Shown here: piece by piece, positions 35,800-46,280 of the stretch
Layout: each line of letters begins with the position of its first letter
Position numbering within the stretch: the first letter of the stretch is position 1
Assembly (NCBI GenBank): GCA_010093485.1
Contig: MU001499.1
Coordinates: 1,379,397-1,443,396 of the forward strand
DNA from: Karstenula rhodostoma CBS 690.94
Lineage: Eukaryota; Ascomycota; Dothideomycetes; Pleosporales; Didymosphaeriaceae
Direction of reading: 5' to 3'
Length of the DNA: 64,000 bases
Program-made: the position numbers and the translations under genes
The notes under the pieces: model-generated
Told to the model about the DNA's origin: nothing
Databases searched by the model: none
Seen by the model: only the letters and a program-made list of their open reading frames with translations

Positions 35800-36842
35800 T
35801 TACTCAACCCTCGCGCGCTCCTGCGTTCTTGTCATTGCCTTCCTTCGCTCCCTCAGAGCGTCTACCAAACTGAAGACAAATGTCACAGCCCCACCTACTC
35901 CAGCAATGACCTGATCCAAGTCGGTGAGTTGACTCGTGCTTCGCGGAACGAACTGGACTGAACTGAACACCCCATAGACATACGACACAGGATATATCCA
36001 CGCGTATTTGATCCAAATTGCGCCAATGTTCATGACCAACACCGCGCACACCGCCATCCATCAGCTCAGGTGACCGGAATAGAGACTGCGCCATGTCAGA
36101 GTCGTTGCAGATTCTGCATCACTCTAATCCGCCGTCTTCGGTGCTCTAAATAGAACCAAAACTATCTCCATAGGATACGTCGCCGCCGTGAGGATATTCC
36201 AACACGTTATAGGAACGATGAAAGGCTGAACGTGGAAAAGAAATGGTCGCAAGAGCAGGCTCGAGTCGAACGGTACCCAGTTGACCAAGAGAAGCAGCTC
36301 TGGCGCAAGGCACAACGTGCCGACGACGACTATCAGGGATATCCTCTTCACATGCCCTTTCCGCGCGGCTAACAAGTAGAGGAGTAGAGACCACAGCATG
36401 AAGTCTTCGCAAACTGTGAGAGGCGCCTCGATGGCCGCGACGAACTGCACGTGGTCCCGATTGAGACTGGAGAGCGCGTCTTGGAGGTGCAGCGTCTTGT
36501 CATGTCCTTTCCTCCCCGTCTGCTGGATGACTTGGTGGAAGAAGTGCCCGACTGCCACCACGGGAAATGTGAGCACGGCAAAGAAGTCATTGGTCACGGT
36601 GTCCTTGCGCTAGACGGATTGATAGTCCAGCTAACCAGCACAGACTGGATCAGAAATGCCCAGCAGGTGAGATTTCCCGGCCCGTAAAGTGACGATACCT
36701 GCGCGAAACGTTCGTTGCCTGCGAGATTTTCCATGGCACTAGTTCCATAGACCTCAATGTTGTACGGGTCTGATCTTAGCGTATCCATGGACGGCGTAGG
36801 GTGGATCCCAACATGGTTTGGTTGAACTGTACTCGACGCCAT
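35800..36842 (-). pseudogene. Decayed gene for a conserved fungal multi-pass membrane protein
   Basis: Starting at 36842 (MASSTVQPNHVG), the text contains RSDPYNIEVYGTSAMENLAG and LYGPGNLTCWAFLIQS, blocks I associate with an uncharacterised polytopic fungal protein family. Near 36600 the frame shifts (...NPSSAR, then DTVTNDFFAVLTFPVV); one missing base explains it. The second frame continues through AAIEAPLTVCEDFMLWSLLL and several hydrophobic segments to a TAG at 36126-36124. After 22 codons with a further TGA (36063-36061), the same frame resumes with the conserved C-terminal part WMAVCAVLVMNIGAIWIKY and SVQFVPRSTSQLTDLDQ. I found no GT-AG intron that would remove both stops. Three lesions in a conserved gene suggest a pseudogene; sequence error is the alternative. 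Function unknown. Confidence 0.7.
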
Positions 36843-37329
36843 AACGGGTATCGCTAGCAAATAATGTGGATTGATCAGGTAACAAGATCAGGCCTTTTCC
36901 GTGAGAGTGCGAATGCGGTGGAGTGTCGAAAGCCGAGGACCACTCCTTTTAGCTTCGTGTCCCGTTCGATTTACGTTCATACGTACAATGGACGGAGGCT
37001 TCTGGCGGAGCAGTCCCGAGCTATTCTACGATTTCTGATACGGTAGGGGCCAGCTTGCGAGGCAAATGAAGGCAGCAGGCACAGTCACGACAGGTTTATG
37101 CCTGTGCAATCGGACAACTTGGGGGCGTGTCACTAGTAGGCTGACGATAAGGAGTCAACACGCTGTGCCTGGAACACAAGTTCATGGCCGAAGAAGGATT
37201 CACACTTCGCGTCGACAACTGTCCAATTAGACAGAAGGTATAATGTGCAATGCATATTCGCCTTGCTAAACGCTAGATCGAAAGTCACGCTGCAAATGCC
37301 TTACCACAACCAAGCAAAGAAACTCCGCC
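36843..37329. other. Short intergenic gap
   Basis: 487 bp between the decayed membrane-protein gene and the 3' end of the Ayg1-like gene. Nothing recognised. Confidence 0.5.
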
Positions 37330-38704
37330 TCAAAACTTTGGCTTAAACGGCAAAGTCTGCAGCTGCTTCACCGGATCCGCCTCGATACCAAAAAGTTTGT
37401 AAAACCAGCTGAGGATGATGAAAAAGCTCATCGGCTCGCCCATGTGCTTGACCCCATGCACGAACCGCGCCTCTTTCGGCGCCCCATGCTGCAGTGCGAG
37501 ATAGTAATCGTCAATCGGGAAGATCTCATCTTCGGTACCGTTGACAAGCAGCAAGCGCGCGCAGTTCTGCCGGTCCAGCGTCCCGTCGTTTAGCAGAGAG
37601 AACTTGTCCGCCGCTTCGGCCTTGAAGCGTTCGACGTCGTCACCGTAGCCCCACTTGTATGCCAACGTGTTGGCCAGGTCGAACGGGTACTCGAGGTGGT
37701 TCACGTTGTCCAGCCACTCGCGGTCGAACATGTGGTGGCAGCCGCCTCCCAGCGCGGCCACGCCCGCAAGTTTGTCGGCATGTGTGTGCGCAGCGCGGAT
37801 GGCGTAGTAGCCTCCCGTGCTGAAGGCCCATATGCCCACCTTCTTCTGGTCGATGCCGTCCTGCTGGCCGACCCAGTCAAACAACGACGTGTACAGCCGG
37901 TCGGGCGACGTGCGATCCGACGCATCGGCGGGACAGTCGCCCGTGCCGGGGATCTCGAGGACGATAGTTGCGACGCCGTTCTGGCGCCAGCCTTCCATCC
38001 ACACGGCGAGCTCGGTGCGGTAGCCGTCGAGGCCGGTGAAGATGATGATGCAAGGGGCGGGGGTATCTTTGGTTGCGGAGGAGGGGAGTAGATGGTAAAC
38101 GGGGATGTGCGAGCCTTCGTGGGGTAATCTGTGGGTATGCGGAATCATGACTTCGCTGACGGGATGCGGTCGCAGACTATTCGTCGTGTCAGCCCATCTC
38201 CCGCGAGCATGGCAGCGATGCGGCCTACCTGAACCCTTTCAACGCGCACTCCTTCCCCAGCTTCCACGCCTCCCTCTGAACCTCACTCCTCGGCGCCGGA
38301 AACCTCGAGATCCTATACACGGCGCTGCTCCGCAGGTAATACTCGCTCGCCTTCTCCGTGTCCCCCTTGCTCTCCGCCTCTTCCGCAACACCCTTCAACT
38401 TCTCCGCCTGCGGGAAGTATATCTTCGCGTACTCGTCCCAGTTGTACGGCTCTTTCATGTCGCGCGCCGTCATCTCGGCAACGATGGGGTCAAAGTCAGC
38501 CGCAGTGCCGAACATGAAGGGATACACGCCCATCTCAGCCTATCCACCTCTCGTCAGCACACCCGTGGGCCATGCTCAACCCCTACAATCCCAACGTACC
38601 GGCTTCTTCCACTTCGTCTCCCACAGCTGCGCATAACTCTCATGATGCGCCGCCCTCACCTCCAACTTCTCCTGTATGAAAAACTTACCCCCTGGCGCCG
38701 CCAT
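37330..38704 (-). CDS. Alpha/beta hydrolase of the Ayg1 (pigment polyketide-shortening) type
   Basis: Three exons (38704-38600, 38539-38229, 38176-37330) give 420 residues; introns of 60 and 52 bp are GT-AG and in phase. The layout matches Aspergillus fumigatus Ayg1, which cleaves a heptaketide to the pentaketide melanin precursor: an N-terminal helical cap (YAQLWETKWKKPAEMGVYPF, SSAVYRISRFPAPRSEV), then the core FTGLDGYRTELAVW, EIPGTGDCPAD, the nucleophile elbow IWAFSTGGYYAIRAAHTHAD, the acid-residue loop NGTEDEIFPIDD and the catalytic-His block GVKHMGEP. All triad positions look intact. No signal peptide. No polyketide synthase or other melanin gene is visible nearby, so the pathway is uncertain; related family members act on other esters or C-C bonds. 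Family assignment is strong, substrate is inference. Confidence 0.87.
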
Positions 38705-40254
38705 CTCGCTTCTATGACCGCTGTATACACGCTGACTACCGTCACGCAACGTGGGAATTCGGTACTAGCTGCAGCAAGCGGTGAGCGATGAGAGTGGTAT
38801 CGTGCGCGCGGGATGGGTAATCACGAGGTCGACCTACCACGCAATCGCCATTTATTTATACGGGACGGGCAGCGGCGAGAGCTGACGTCGGACGTCGGTA
38901 CCGGGACGGGGGGCCAGGGACGCGGGCTGGGGGCGGCTCGGATCGGAGGTCGTGGGGGGTGTGGGGTGGGGAGCCGGTGGTGGGCGGGCTGGGCGGGAAC
39001 ATGGTACGTGGGAGGAGGGGAGGGGACCGAGGAAGCGCGCAAGACGGATTTGGTGGGGAGCGGGAATAAGGTTCGAACCTGGGGGGTTGTTCCAACTGTG
39101 TGAGTAGTAAGTAAGTGGATGTTTAGAACCCATGGTATGCATTCTACCCTCACTCTTCCTCATCTGCCGGGTTGAAGTCGGCCAACACCGTATCTGACAT
39201 TTATGTGTACCCGCGGTTGCGTTTATGGCGTGTACTGTAGGATCCTGGAACTACAGTATCTATATCTCGATGAAATGATTTACTACGGGACAGCCAAACT
39301 CCAGGCTCGCGTGCGCATGACCGAGGCGCTTACGCATTGTTACGAGCAACCTTACCTTTCTCCCCTCCCCTCGCTTGGGGCAAATAAAGAAAGACTAGAG
39401 CACGGGAAAATGGTGTTTATTTAGATGGTTCGAACGGATTCTAGCGGGTGAGGGGAATAGATATGTAGGTAGTCCGGCAGGGGGAAAGAGATATCGTGGG
39501 GGTGGACGGGGCGGGCGTGGCTACCATATCGTAAGGGGATCTGCGAGGTTCGTAGGCAGGACGGAGGTCACTGCAGATAGAATCTTCCTCGACGTGGGAT
39601 GCCGGGGTTCGCTGCCCTGGAGTAAGACGGGGTGGTCGACTGCAGGAGGGTCCACGTCTTGGTGGTTGGTGGTGGTGGGCTGGAGTGCGCGCTGGTGTTC
39701 GGGACGTGAGCGTCGTGCACCGGGGGGCTGGCTTGCTGTCGAGGAAGGAGGATCCCGAGCTGGTGTAATGTATCCTGGACGACGACATGTCGGGGCTGCG
39801 GATGCCATGGTCTCGCGCTGCTCGGTCGAGCTCTACCTATCCGCGTCACCACCATCGCTGAAGGGGGGCTTGAGAAGGAAGTCGCTACCTCGACACGTTC
39901 AGTCGGGAGGCGAGTTCAAGAGTTGTGGGTGGGAGAGTTGCTAGTGTTGGCGAGAAATCGGACATGGGAAGTCTGCTCACACCCTACTGCTTGGTGGTGA
40001 CTAGTATTCTATCTGGAGTCAATCAACAAAGGTAAAGATGCCAAGTAAACCCACCAGTGTATCTCGGACGCGTGTCCAAGCCAGGCAGCACTCGGATGCT
40101 ACATCAGGCACCCATCTGACAGACACCAATGTCGCAATTTCCCACCCAGAATACTAAACACTACAGGCGGCAATCAGTCGTACCCATATATGTAGACCAT
40201 GCTCTACCACCTGCACAAGCCATACAGCACATCAAAAAAACATCACCGACCAGC
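38705..40254. other. Intergenic region, mostly GC-rich
   Basis: 1.5 kb between divergent genes. The 38.85-39.1 kb part is G-rich on the plus strand. One doubtful small minus-strand ORF (39441-39788) is listed separately. Nothing else supported. Confidence 0.5.
39441..39788 (-). CDS. Doubtful small Ser/Thr/Pro-rich protein
   Basis: A single-exon ORF of 115 residues starting MSSSRIHYTSSGSSFLD, rich in Ser, Thr, Pro and Arg, no domain and no membrane segment. Two other frames of this GC-rich stretch are also open on the same strand, so this is weak evidence. I list it because its start and end read more like a disordered protein than the competing frames do. Confidence 0.25.
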   Translation of the reverse strand: MSSSRIHYTSSGSSFLDSKPAPRCTTLTSRTPARTPAHHHQPPRRGPSCSRPPRLTPGQRTPASHVEEDSICSDLRPAYEPRRSPYDMVATPAPSTPTISLSPCRTTYISIPLTR

Positions 40255-41038
40255 ATGTCCGCCCCACGTGACATCTGGCCCACAGCGCCCATAGTGGTCA
40301 GCGAGCAAGTCAAGCACGTCATCCTCCGCTTCTTCGAGATCAGCGACTCGACCGAGAAAACGTCCGGACGCTTGTTCGCCGAGGAATTGTTCACGGAAGA
40401 CGGCGTGTTTACGACGCATCCGAGTTGCGTGTTTCGGGGTCGCGCGGGTATGTGGTGTTTTCGTACTATGAAATGTGTATCATTTTTGTACGCTACACAC
40501 TCGATGATGAGCTGTTTGAAATATTTGTGTTTTGGCACTCCACTGAGTTCCTTTACTGTGTTTTGCCGCGGCTTGCCCGAGCGCGCCAAGTATCAAACTT
40601 GACACACTCGATGACTCGATCTTGCTGTCATTATTTCCCTGCAGATATTATGAATATGTTTGTCGTAGTTTTTTTTTTTTTTTTTTTTTTTCTCTAAAAG
40701 ACGCTGGAAGATCAACGGATGCAAAGGTACACGGCATGCTAACGCCTTCGTGGATGCGGGTAGAAATCGCAGGCAGTCGCGAGCACAACAATCCGCTTGT
40801 CGTGGGCAGAGCGCACGAGCTGAGAGGGGTTTTCTGTGCTGATTCGCCGGCGTCGGATGTCCTGGTGAATGGGGTGTTCAAGATTGACGTGAAGGGTGGA
40901 CAGAGAGTAGAGATGGAGTTTAATGCGAGGTTTGTGGTTGGGGACGCGGAGGGGAGGCTGGGGTTTGTGCAGGTGTGGACGGATCCGACGGATATGAAGG
41001 CTGCGCTGGGGGAGGCGAAGAAGGGGGAGGGAAATTGA
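40255..41038 (+). CDS. Small SnoaL-like (NTF2-fold) protein
   Basis: Two exons (40255-40447, 40701-41038) give 176 residues. The first exon has VSEQVKHVILRFFEISDST, FAEELFTEDGVFTTHPSCVF and RGRA, typical of the helix and first strand of SnoaL-like cone-fold proteins. The second has WMRVEIAGSREHNNPLVVGR, a GVFKIDVKGGQRVEMEFNA strand pair and LGFVQVWTDPTDMKAAL. The fold includes enzymes and ligand binders, so no reaction can be given. The 253-bp intron is about five times longer than most in this window. It holds a 94-bp insertion between 13-bp direct repeats and a 23-nt T run just before the acceptor. An upstream in-frame ATG (40129) exists; I prefer 40255 because the domain starts soon after it. 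Confidence 0.75.
40495..40614 (-). mobile_element. Tiny dispersed insertion, copy 1, inside an intron
   Basis: A 94-bp segment (40508-40601) lies between two perfect 13-bp direct repeats, ACACACTCGATGA at 40495-40507 and 40602-40614, which look like a target-site duplication. Read on the minus strand it contains CAGTAAAGGAACTCAGTGGA and matches the insertions at 61.8 and 62.1 kb over most of its length. It has no coding capacity of its own size class. It lies in the intron of the SnoaL-like gene. Confidence 0.8.
40669..40691 (+). repeat. T23 homopolymer at an intron 3' end
   Basis: Twenty-three consecutive T, nine bases before the acceptor of the SnoaL-like gene intron, acting as an extreme polypyrimidine tract. 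A 17-A run occurs 0.5 kb downstream at 41171-41187. Confidence 0.9.
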
Positions 41039-41832
41039 AGAGACGGGACGTGAAGTAATACTGGGTGTGCTATTGTTACTTGGCTGTGGTGGATTACTTT
41101 ACCCAGCGATTCGGCGCCGAGTGTGCAGGGTCCAATAGCAGAGTTGATATACGCCAGGTACATGTCTCCTAAAAAAAAAAAAAAAAAGAATTGCACACAC
41201 TGCTTAATCGTGAGTGCATTCGGCGTGATCAAGCAAGGGTTGACAGGGTCTCAAGTGTGTTCGTTGTGGACAAGACCAGACACTATACCCTCCACCAACA
41301 CGGGGCCATGCTACCTTCGCAACCCGAACAGCGACGCCGACCGTCTCGGCGATGGAGGAGCCGCTTCCGGGGTGGCTGCAGGGCTGGGCAACGCTCCCGC
41401 GACAGGCGTGGGTGGGAAGCGCGCTTGAACTCGAAGGCTAAAAAACAGAGACGGAGGTGAGGGCAGCGTCTGGAACGCGTTCGCCGTCCAAGTCACGAGA
41501 GAATGCCGTGTCACAGTGCATGCCTAGACTAAACGGCAAGAAAAGGAGATGAGGATAGTCGAGCCGGCCGAGTAAGAGAGGTTAGGCGAGCGGGGACGGG
41601 TAGGATACGGTCTACGGTTTCGGCATACGGCATACGGCAGCGTGTTCGATGGCGATGAAGGAAAATTGGCTTGGAAGAGTTTTGAAGAGGAGCAGGTGCG
41701 ACCAATGGCGGTGGCACAGGTTTCGTCCGAGCAACGGTCCGGCGCGCAAAAAGCTTACGGGTTTGTCAAGGGAAATTGCAAATTTGCTCGTCAAAGCGAA
41801 AAAATGGTAGCTAACGTAGAAGGCAGGGATCC
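41039..41832. other. Intergenic region between the SnoaL-like gene and the MITE
   Basis: 0.8 kb without a supported gene. It contains an A17 run at 41171-41187. Confidence 0.5.
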
Positions 41833-42278
41833 ACGTCGCGGGCAGGCCTCTAAGTAATCGCGGGCAGGCCTACAACTAAATTAGGCTAAGTTTTATACAG
41901 GCTAAGGAGCTATTTTAGAATACTACTCTATAGGGTAAATTACTATAGGGTAAAGGTTTTTTTTAATAACTAAGCTATAGGTAATATATATTAATTAATA
42001 TATAGATCTTTAGTATTAGTATTATTTTAGCTATATATATTGTAGAGCTTTCTTATATAGCTATATTTTACCCTATTAAGTTAATTTTTACCTTATTAAG
42101 TTTTACCCTATTAAGTCCCTAATAATAATATAGTAGCTCTACTATTAAGAAATACTATATACCTATAGTAATTTATACTATTATACAGTTTCTCTATATA
42201 GCTCCTTAGCCTGCATGAAACTTGGCCTAATTCGGTTACAGGCCTGCCCGCGATTACTTAGAGGCCTGCCCGCGACGT
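41833..42278. mobile_element. 446-bp AT-rich MITE with 81-bp terminal inverted repeats
   Basis: The ends form 81-bp inverted repeats beginning ACGTCGCGGGCAGGCCTCTA. The first 39 bases are identical on both sides; the remaining 42 differ at seven positions, all transitions, and six of the seven are A/T on the left against G/C on the right. Each end also has a direct repeat of TCGCGGGCAGGCCT. The ~284-bp interior is extremely AT-rich with many TATA/TTAA runs and no ORF. It has no transposase, so it is non-autonomous. The outermost ACGT is itself palindromic, so the target-site duplication cannot be fixed by eye. Confidence 0.92.
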
Positions 42279-43303
42279 CGATCCAGAAGGCAGCGGTCGG
42301 TCGGAGGGTGAGAGTGCCGGAGCCGAGCGCGTACGTCGGTCGGTCAGTCAGACAGTCAGCCCGTCAGCCCAGTCAGCACACAGGGCCATTTGGTGATAGC
42401 AGCAGCGGTGGATGTTTGAACATGTTTGTTCTGAGACGGACAAGAGGACGTGTCTGGCTGACGTCGCAAGGAGGCGCGTTTCGCGTGGCTGAGGCTGGGG
42501 AAGCACACGAAGCACACAGCATGTGAGACAACGAGACGTACGCGGGTGTCTTGGTCTTGTCGTGCTGCGGTGAGGCGTACAGCTGGCTCCTCGATTCGCT
42601 GGTGGTTGCGCTGGCGTGCGGCGGCATGTGGCGCTGCGTGATCTGGGTCTACCTGCTGCGTACTGATGTCATTTGCAGCGCAGCCATGCTCGACGTGTTG
42701 ATGCTGCAGCAAAAGCGAAATGGAATCCAAGTCTGGGTGGTGAGGTGGTCATGGCAGATGCCAGAGGGGTTGGTTAGGAGACGGGCTGCTGTGTGACGGG
42801 CAGGCGTGCTGCTGAGGCATGGCGAATTTGACTTGACTGATACGCCTCCTGTTCCCCTCGCATCCACGGGCATCACCGCGCATGCACCCGCATCACCGCA
42901 TCACCGCATCACCTGCTGGCTGCGCCGTTGTTCGCGACGGCCACGGTGCTGCTGTCTGGCACGCTGGGACTAGCCGCGGCGGTAGTGGCCTTGTCTCGTC
43001 CCTCTGTTGCCCGGCCTGTGCAAAAGTCTAATTTAACAAGACCAAGACCCATGTCGCCCTCAGCAAGCCTCGCGAGCATTGATATTCCGCCGCCTTCCGC
43101 CCGGCGCGTCGTCCTCTCTTCTACTGCCCGACCCTCCTCCAGGCGTGCACGCAAGCTCTCCCCTCCCCACTCTCGCACCCGCCGCCGCCGACCACGACGA
43201 CAGCTGCCCTGTGCCGTCGCGTGTGCCTTCTGCTGTCGTCGCCTCCCGCTGCGCTGCACACTCACCCCCGACAACACCCCCGAGAGCACCCCGGCCGCCC
43301 ACG
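42279..43303. other. Intergenic region upstream of AUR1
   Basis: 1 kb from the MITE to AUR1. The part after 43.0 kb is a C-rich leader-like stretch. Short GCATCACC repeats occur at about 42866-42912. No gene recognised; overlapping GC-rich frames on both strands look spurious. Confidence 0.5.
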
Positions 43304-44683
43304 ATGACGAACAAGAGCTACCTCGCCTTCCTCGACGACGGCGCCCAGAAGCTGTCGCACGCAAAGGTCCCCGTCCTGTCGGCCCTGCCCAGCTTCGTGC
43401 CCCACCGCCTGCGCAGGAAATGGAGAGCCACCAGGTCGCGCATACGCAGCCGCCAGTCGCCCACGTCGTCCATCGCCTCCCTCGAGACCTCCTTCTCCCC
43501 CGCCGACACCCTGCGCTCGCTGCGCACCCACCCGTGGTCCATATACGACGGCCAGTACCTCATCCTCGCCATCGTCGCCATATTCTCCCTCTCCGTGAGC
43601 GAGGCCCCGGGGCCCTTTGCAAAGACCTTCGCCGCAGCGCTGCTCATGGGCGGCCTAGTCCTCCCCATTTCTCGCCAGTTTCTTCTGCCATTTCTCCCCG
43701 CCCTCACATGGCTACTTCTATTCTCTAGCTGCAAGTATATCCCCGCAGACTACCGCCCCGCCATCTGGGTGCGTGTGCTCCCAGCCCTCGAAAACATCCT
43801 CTACGGCGCCAACCTGAGCAACATCCTCTCCGCCCACAAGCACACTGTCCTGGACATCCTGGCCTGGATCCCGTACGGCGTCATCCACTACGTGTCGCCC
43901 ATCATTGTCAGCGGATGCATGTTCATCTGGGGTCCGCCCGGCACCGCTCCCACCTGGGCTCGCGCCTTTGGCTACATGAACATGGTCGCTGTCATAATTC
44001 AGATCATCTTCCCCTGCTCGCCTCCGTGGTACGAGAACACCTACGGTCTGGCTCCCGCCAATTACTCGGTTCCCGGTGACGCTGCCGGACTCAAGGCGAT
44101 TGATACGCTCTTCGGCGTTGATCTCTACACCTCCGGGTTCCACGCCTCTCCCATGGTGTTCGGCGCCTTCCCATCGCTCCACTCTGGCTGGGCGACCTTG
44201 GAAACGCTGTTCATGGGACACGTCTTCCCTAAGCTTTTCCCCGTCTACGTTTTCTACACAATGTGGCTGTGGTGGTCGACCATGTACTTCTCTCACCACT
44301 ACGCTGTAGACCTGGTGGCTGGTAGTCTGTGTAAGTTGAACCCGAACAATTCCCGAAAACAAATGCTAATTACCTCAGTTGCCGGTATTGCCTACTTCTG
44401 GGCCCGTGCCAAATTCCTGCCCCGCGTCCAGCCCGACAAGGAGTTCCGCTGGGACTATGAATACGTCGAGTTTGGCGACCCACAAGATACCACCCACACC
44501 ATGCTCGACATCTACGAGGAATTCCACCCACTTTCCGACTCGGACGACTGGGCGAGCGGCTCCTCGTCCTCGTACTCAACCGGCGGCCGCAGCCCCTCTG
44601 CTGGGTCGAGATCCCCCATCGACGACGCACAAAGCCTCTGGGACGGCGACACCGTCGGATCCGACACCGAGCCCGTGAGGTAG
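43304..44683 (+). CDS. AUR1: Inositol phosphorylceramide synthase catalytic subunit Aur1
   Basis: Two exons (43304-44330, 44379-44683) joined by a 48-bp GT-AG intron give 443 residues. Aur1 transfers phosphoinositol from phosphatidylinositol to ceramide in the Golgi; it is the target of aureobasidin A. Diagnostic blocks are SGFHASPMVFGAFPSLHSGW, holding the PAP2-like SLHSGW active-site motif, and WWSTMYFSHHYAVDLVAGS with the second His/Asp motif; the spliced product continues LFAGIAYFWARAKFLPR. Several hydrophobic segments (for example LILAIVAIFSLSV, FLPALTWLLLFSS, VVAIIQIIF-like) fit a polytopic protein. The C-terminus is an acidic Ser-rich tail. The frame stays open upstream to 43079, but MTNKSYLAFLDDG is the natural start. 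Confidence 0.95.
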   Translation: MTNKSYLAFLDDGAQKLSHAKVPVLSALPSFVPHRLRRKWRATRSRIRSRQSPTSSIASLETSFSPADTLRSLRTHPWSIYDGQYLILAIVAIFSLSVSEAPGPFAKTFAAALLMGGLVLPISRQFLLPFLPALTWLLLFSSCKYIPADYRPAIWVRVLPALENILYGANLSNILSAHKHTVLDILAWIPYGVIHYVSPIIVSGCMFIWGPPGTAPTWARAFGYMNMVAVIIQIIFPCSPPWYENTYGLAPANYSVPGDAAGLKAIDTLFGVDLYTSGFHASPMVFGAFPSLHSGWATLETLFMGHVFPKLFPVYVFYTMWLWWSTMYFSHHYAVDLVAGSLCKLNPNNSRKQMLITSVAGIAYFWARAKFLPRVQPDKEFRWDYEYVEFGDPQDTTHTMLDIYEEFHPLSDSDDWASGSSSSYSTGGRSPSAGSRSPIDDAQSLWDGDTVGSDTEPVR

Positions 44684-46280
44684 TCCACCCTACCACCCAC
44701 ATCATCACCATCATCCCTAGACTGCAACATCATCACCTATTTCTGATGACGGCCGGTCACGACTTATGCATAGGAAAAGGAGTTTTTGAGCATTTCGACC
44801 AGCGCGATCGCATTGATTCATCACGCGACTTCTTCACACTGGGCATTGCATAGAAAAAGAGCCATCGGCGCTAGACCCGCGGCTCCTGCATTGCTTTCTT
44901 CGTGGTCCGCCGCCGCTCCGCCTTTTTTCCGCGCTGCGCGCGGACCGCTATTGTTTTTGATTGATACCCCGTCGGTCGCTTCCGGTTACTTATTAGAGTA
45001 CCGCTGTACTACTACGCTCGCTTGGGGCTCGGCTGCGCGCCGAGGCCGGAGGGAGGACTTGTATCACGATGGGATTGGGGGGAATGATAGGACGAATTCT
45101 TATGGGTCGGCGCGGTCAGGAAGGCCTGGCTGGCGCCGGAGATAATCATCGCTATAATAATGCTTAATGGACGGGGATGATGCGAAGACTGCTACGTTTC
45201 GGTGCGGGTGACTACAACGACGTTTCAACTGCTAGTCCCATGTGTGAACAGCTGATACTATGCACAACAGCCACGCCTACAATCTGCAAACTGGCTACCC
45301 TCAAGTGCTACTTACCACTTATTATTCACTAATCACCATTCACCTCTCACTATTCACCATTCATCCTCACTATTCACCCTCACTATTCACCCTCACCATT
45401 CACCCTCACCATTCACCCTCACCATCCACCTCTCACCCCCACTATAACCCTACCCGCATCAACGCCAACCCACCAAACACAACAACATCCGCCCACCGTC
45501 CCAAGCCAAGCCAGAAAAAACGCATCGACGTAACCGACCCACCCCTCCCTGCCTAACCCCCAGTCCCGCCTCTACGTCCTTACTACGATGTCGCCACAGC
45601 ACCGACGAACGAGGTAGCGTAGACGGGAAGAGTGTTGTATCACGGGGTCGGTCCTACATCCTACTGCAAACACGTCCTCTTTTTATTAGATAATTATCCG
45701 ATGTGCAATCAGACGCATAGAGTAGACCCCTGCCGTGTATCGGGATAGCAGTAGACAATTTCATACATACCATACAATATAAGATGATTCTCATCACTCG
45801 CTGATATTTGACACTTTTGTGTGGAAGAGAGGGAATGTGGTTGTGGGTGGGGCGAGAGGCTGGGGGTTGAAAACGGGTTGTTTAGGATGGGTTGGTTGTG
45901 TGTGGATGCAAGTAAGGTAAGATGAAGCTATGTAGGTGTAGATGTGTAGGATTTGGGTGGTATACTATGTTGCGGTATATGGGAGACTGTGGACGCTGTG
46001 GATCAACACCGTGAATCAACAGTAGAGGGTATCTTCTGGGGTTCTTGCTTTAGGGCTCTTCCTCGGGACTCTTTCCCAGGGCTCTTCCTCATGACACATT
46101 CCAGGGCACTTTGTCACTTCCCCCGGACCCTTTCCCTGAACACTTTCCCCGAGCACTCCCTGAGCACTCTCCCTCAGCACCTCCCTCAGCACCTCCCAGA
46201 CTTATTGCTCCCAGCCTACATCGCCGCCAAATACACCGAAGCATCCAGTACCCCCAGCTTACCCACAAACCAAGCACCTT
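44684..46280. other. Intergenic region between AUR1 and the NYN gene (convergent)
   Basis: 1.6 kb between convergent genes. It contains the 13-bp minisatellite at about 45332-45450 and a looser set of CAGCACCTC/GAGCACTC-like units at about 46060-46200. No gene recognised. Confidence 0.5.
45332..45450. repeat. 13-bp minisatellite, CTCAC(T/C)ATTCACC
   Basis: About eight imperfect copies of a pyrimidine-rich 13-mer, best between 45366 and 45430. Noncoding. Confidence 0.85.

Noticed and set aside
39065..39085. tRNA-like B-box (GGTTCGAACC)
   Set aside because: No A-box, acceptor stem or cloverleaf can be drawn around it.
35800..42278. A secondary-metabolite cluster around the Ayg1-like gene
   Set aside because: Neighbours are a decayed membrane protein, a SnoaL-like protein and a MITE; no polyketide synthase, NRPS, terpene synthase or tailoring oxidase is visible.
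43718..44362. 214-residue ORF antisense to AUR1
   Set aside because: Shadow of the AUR1 coding sequence.
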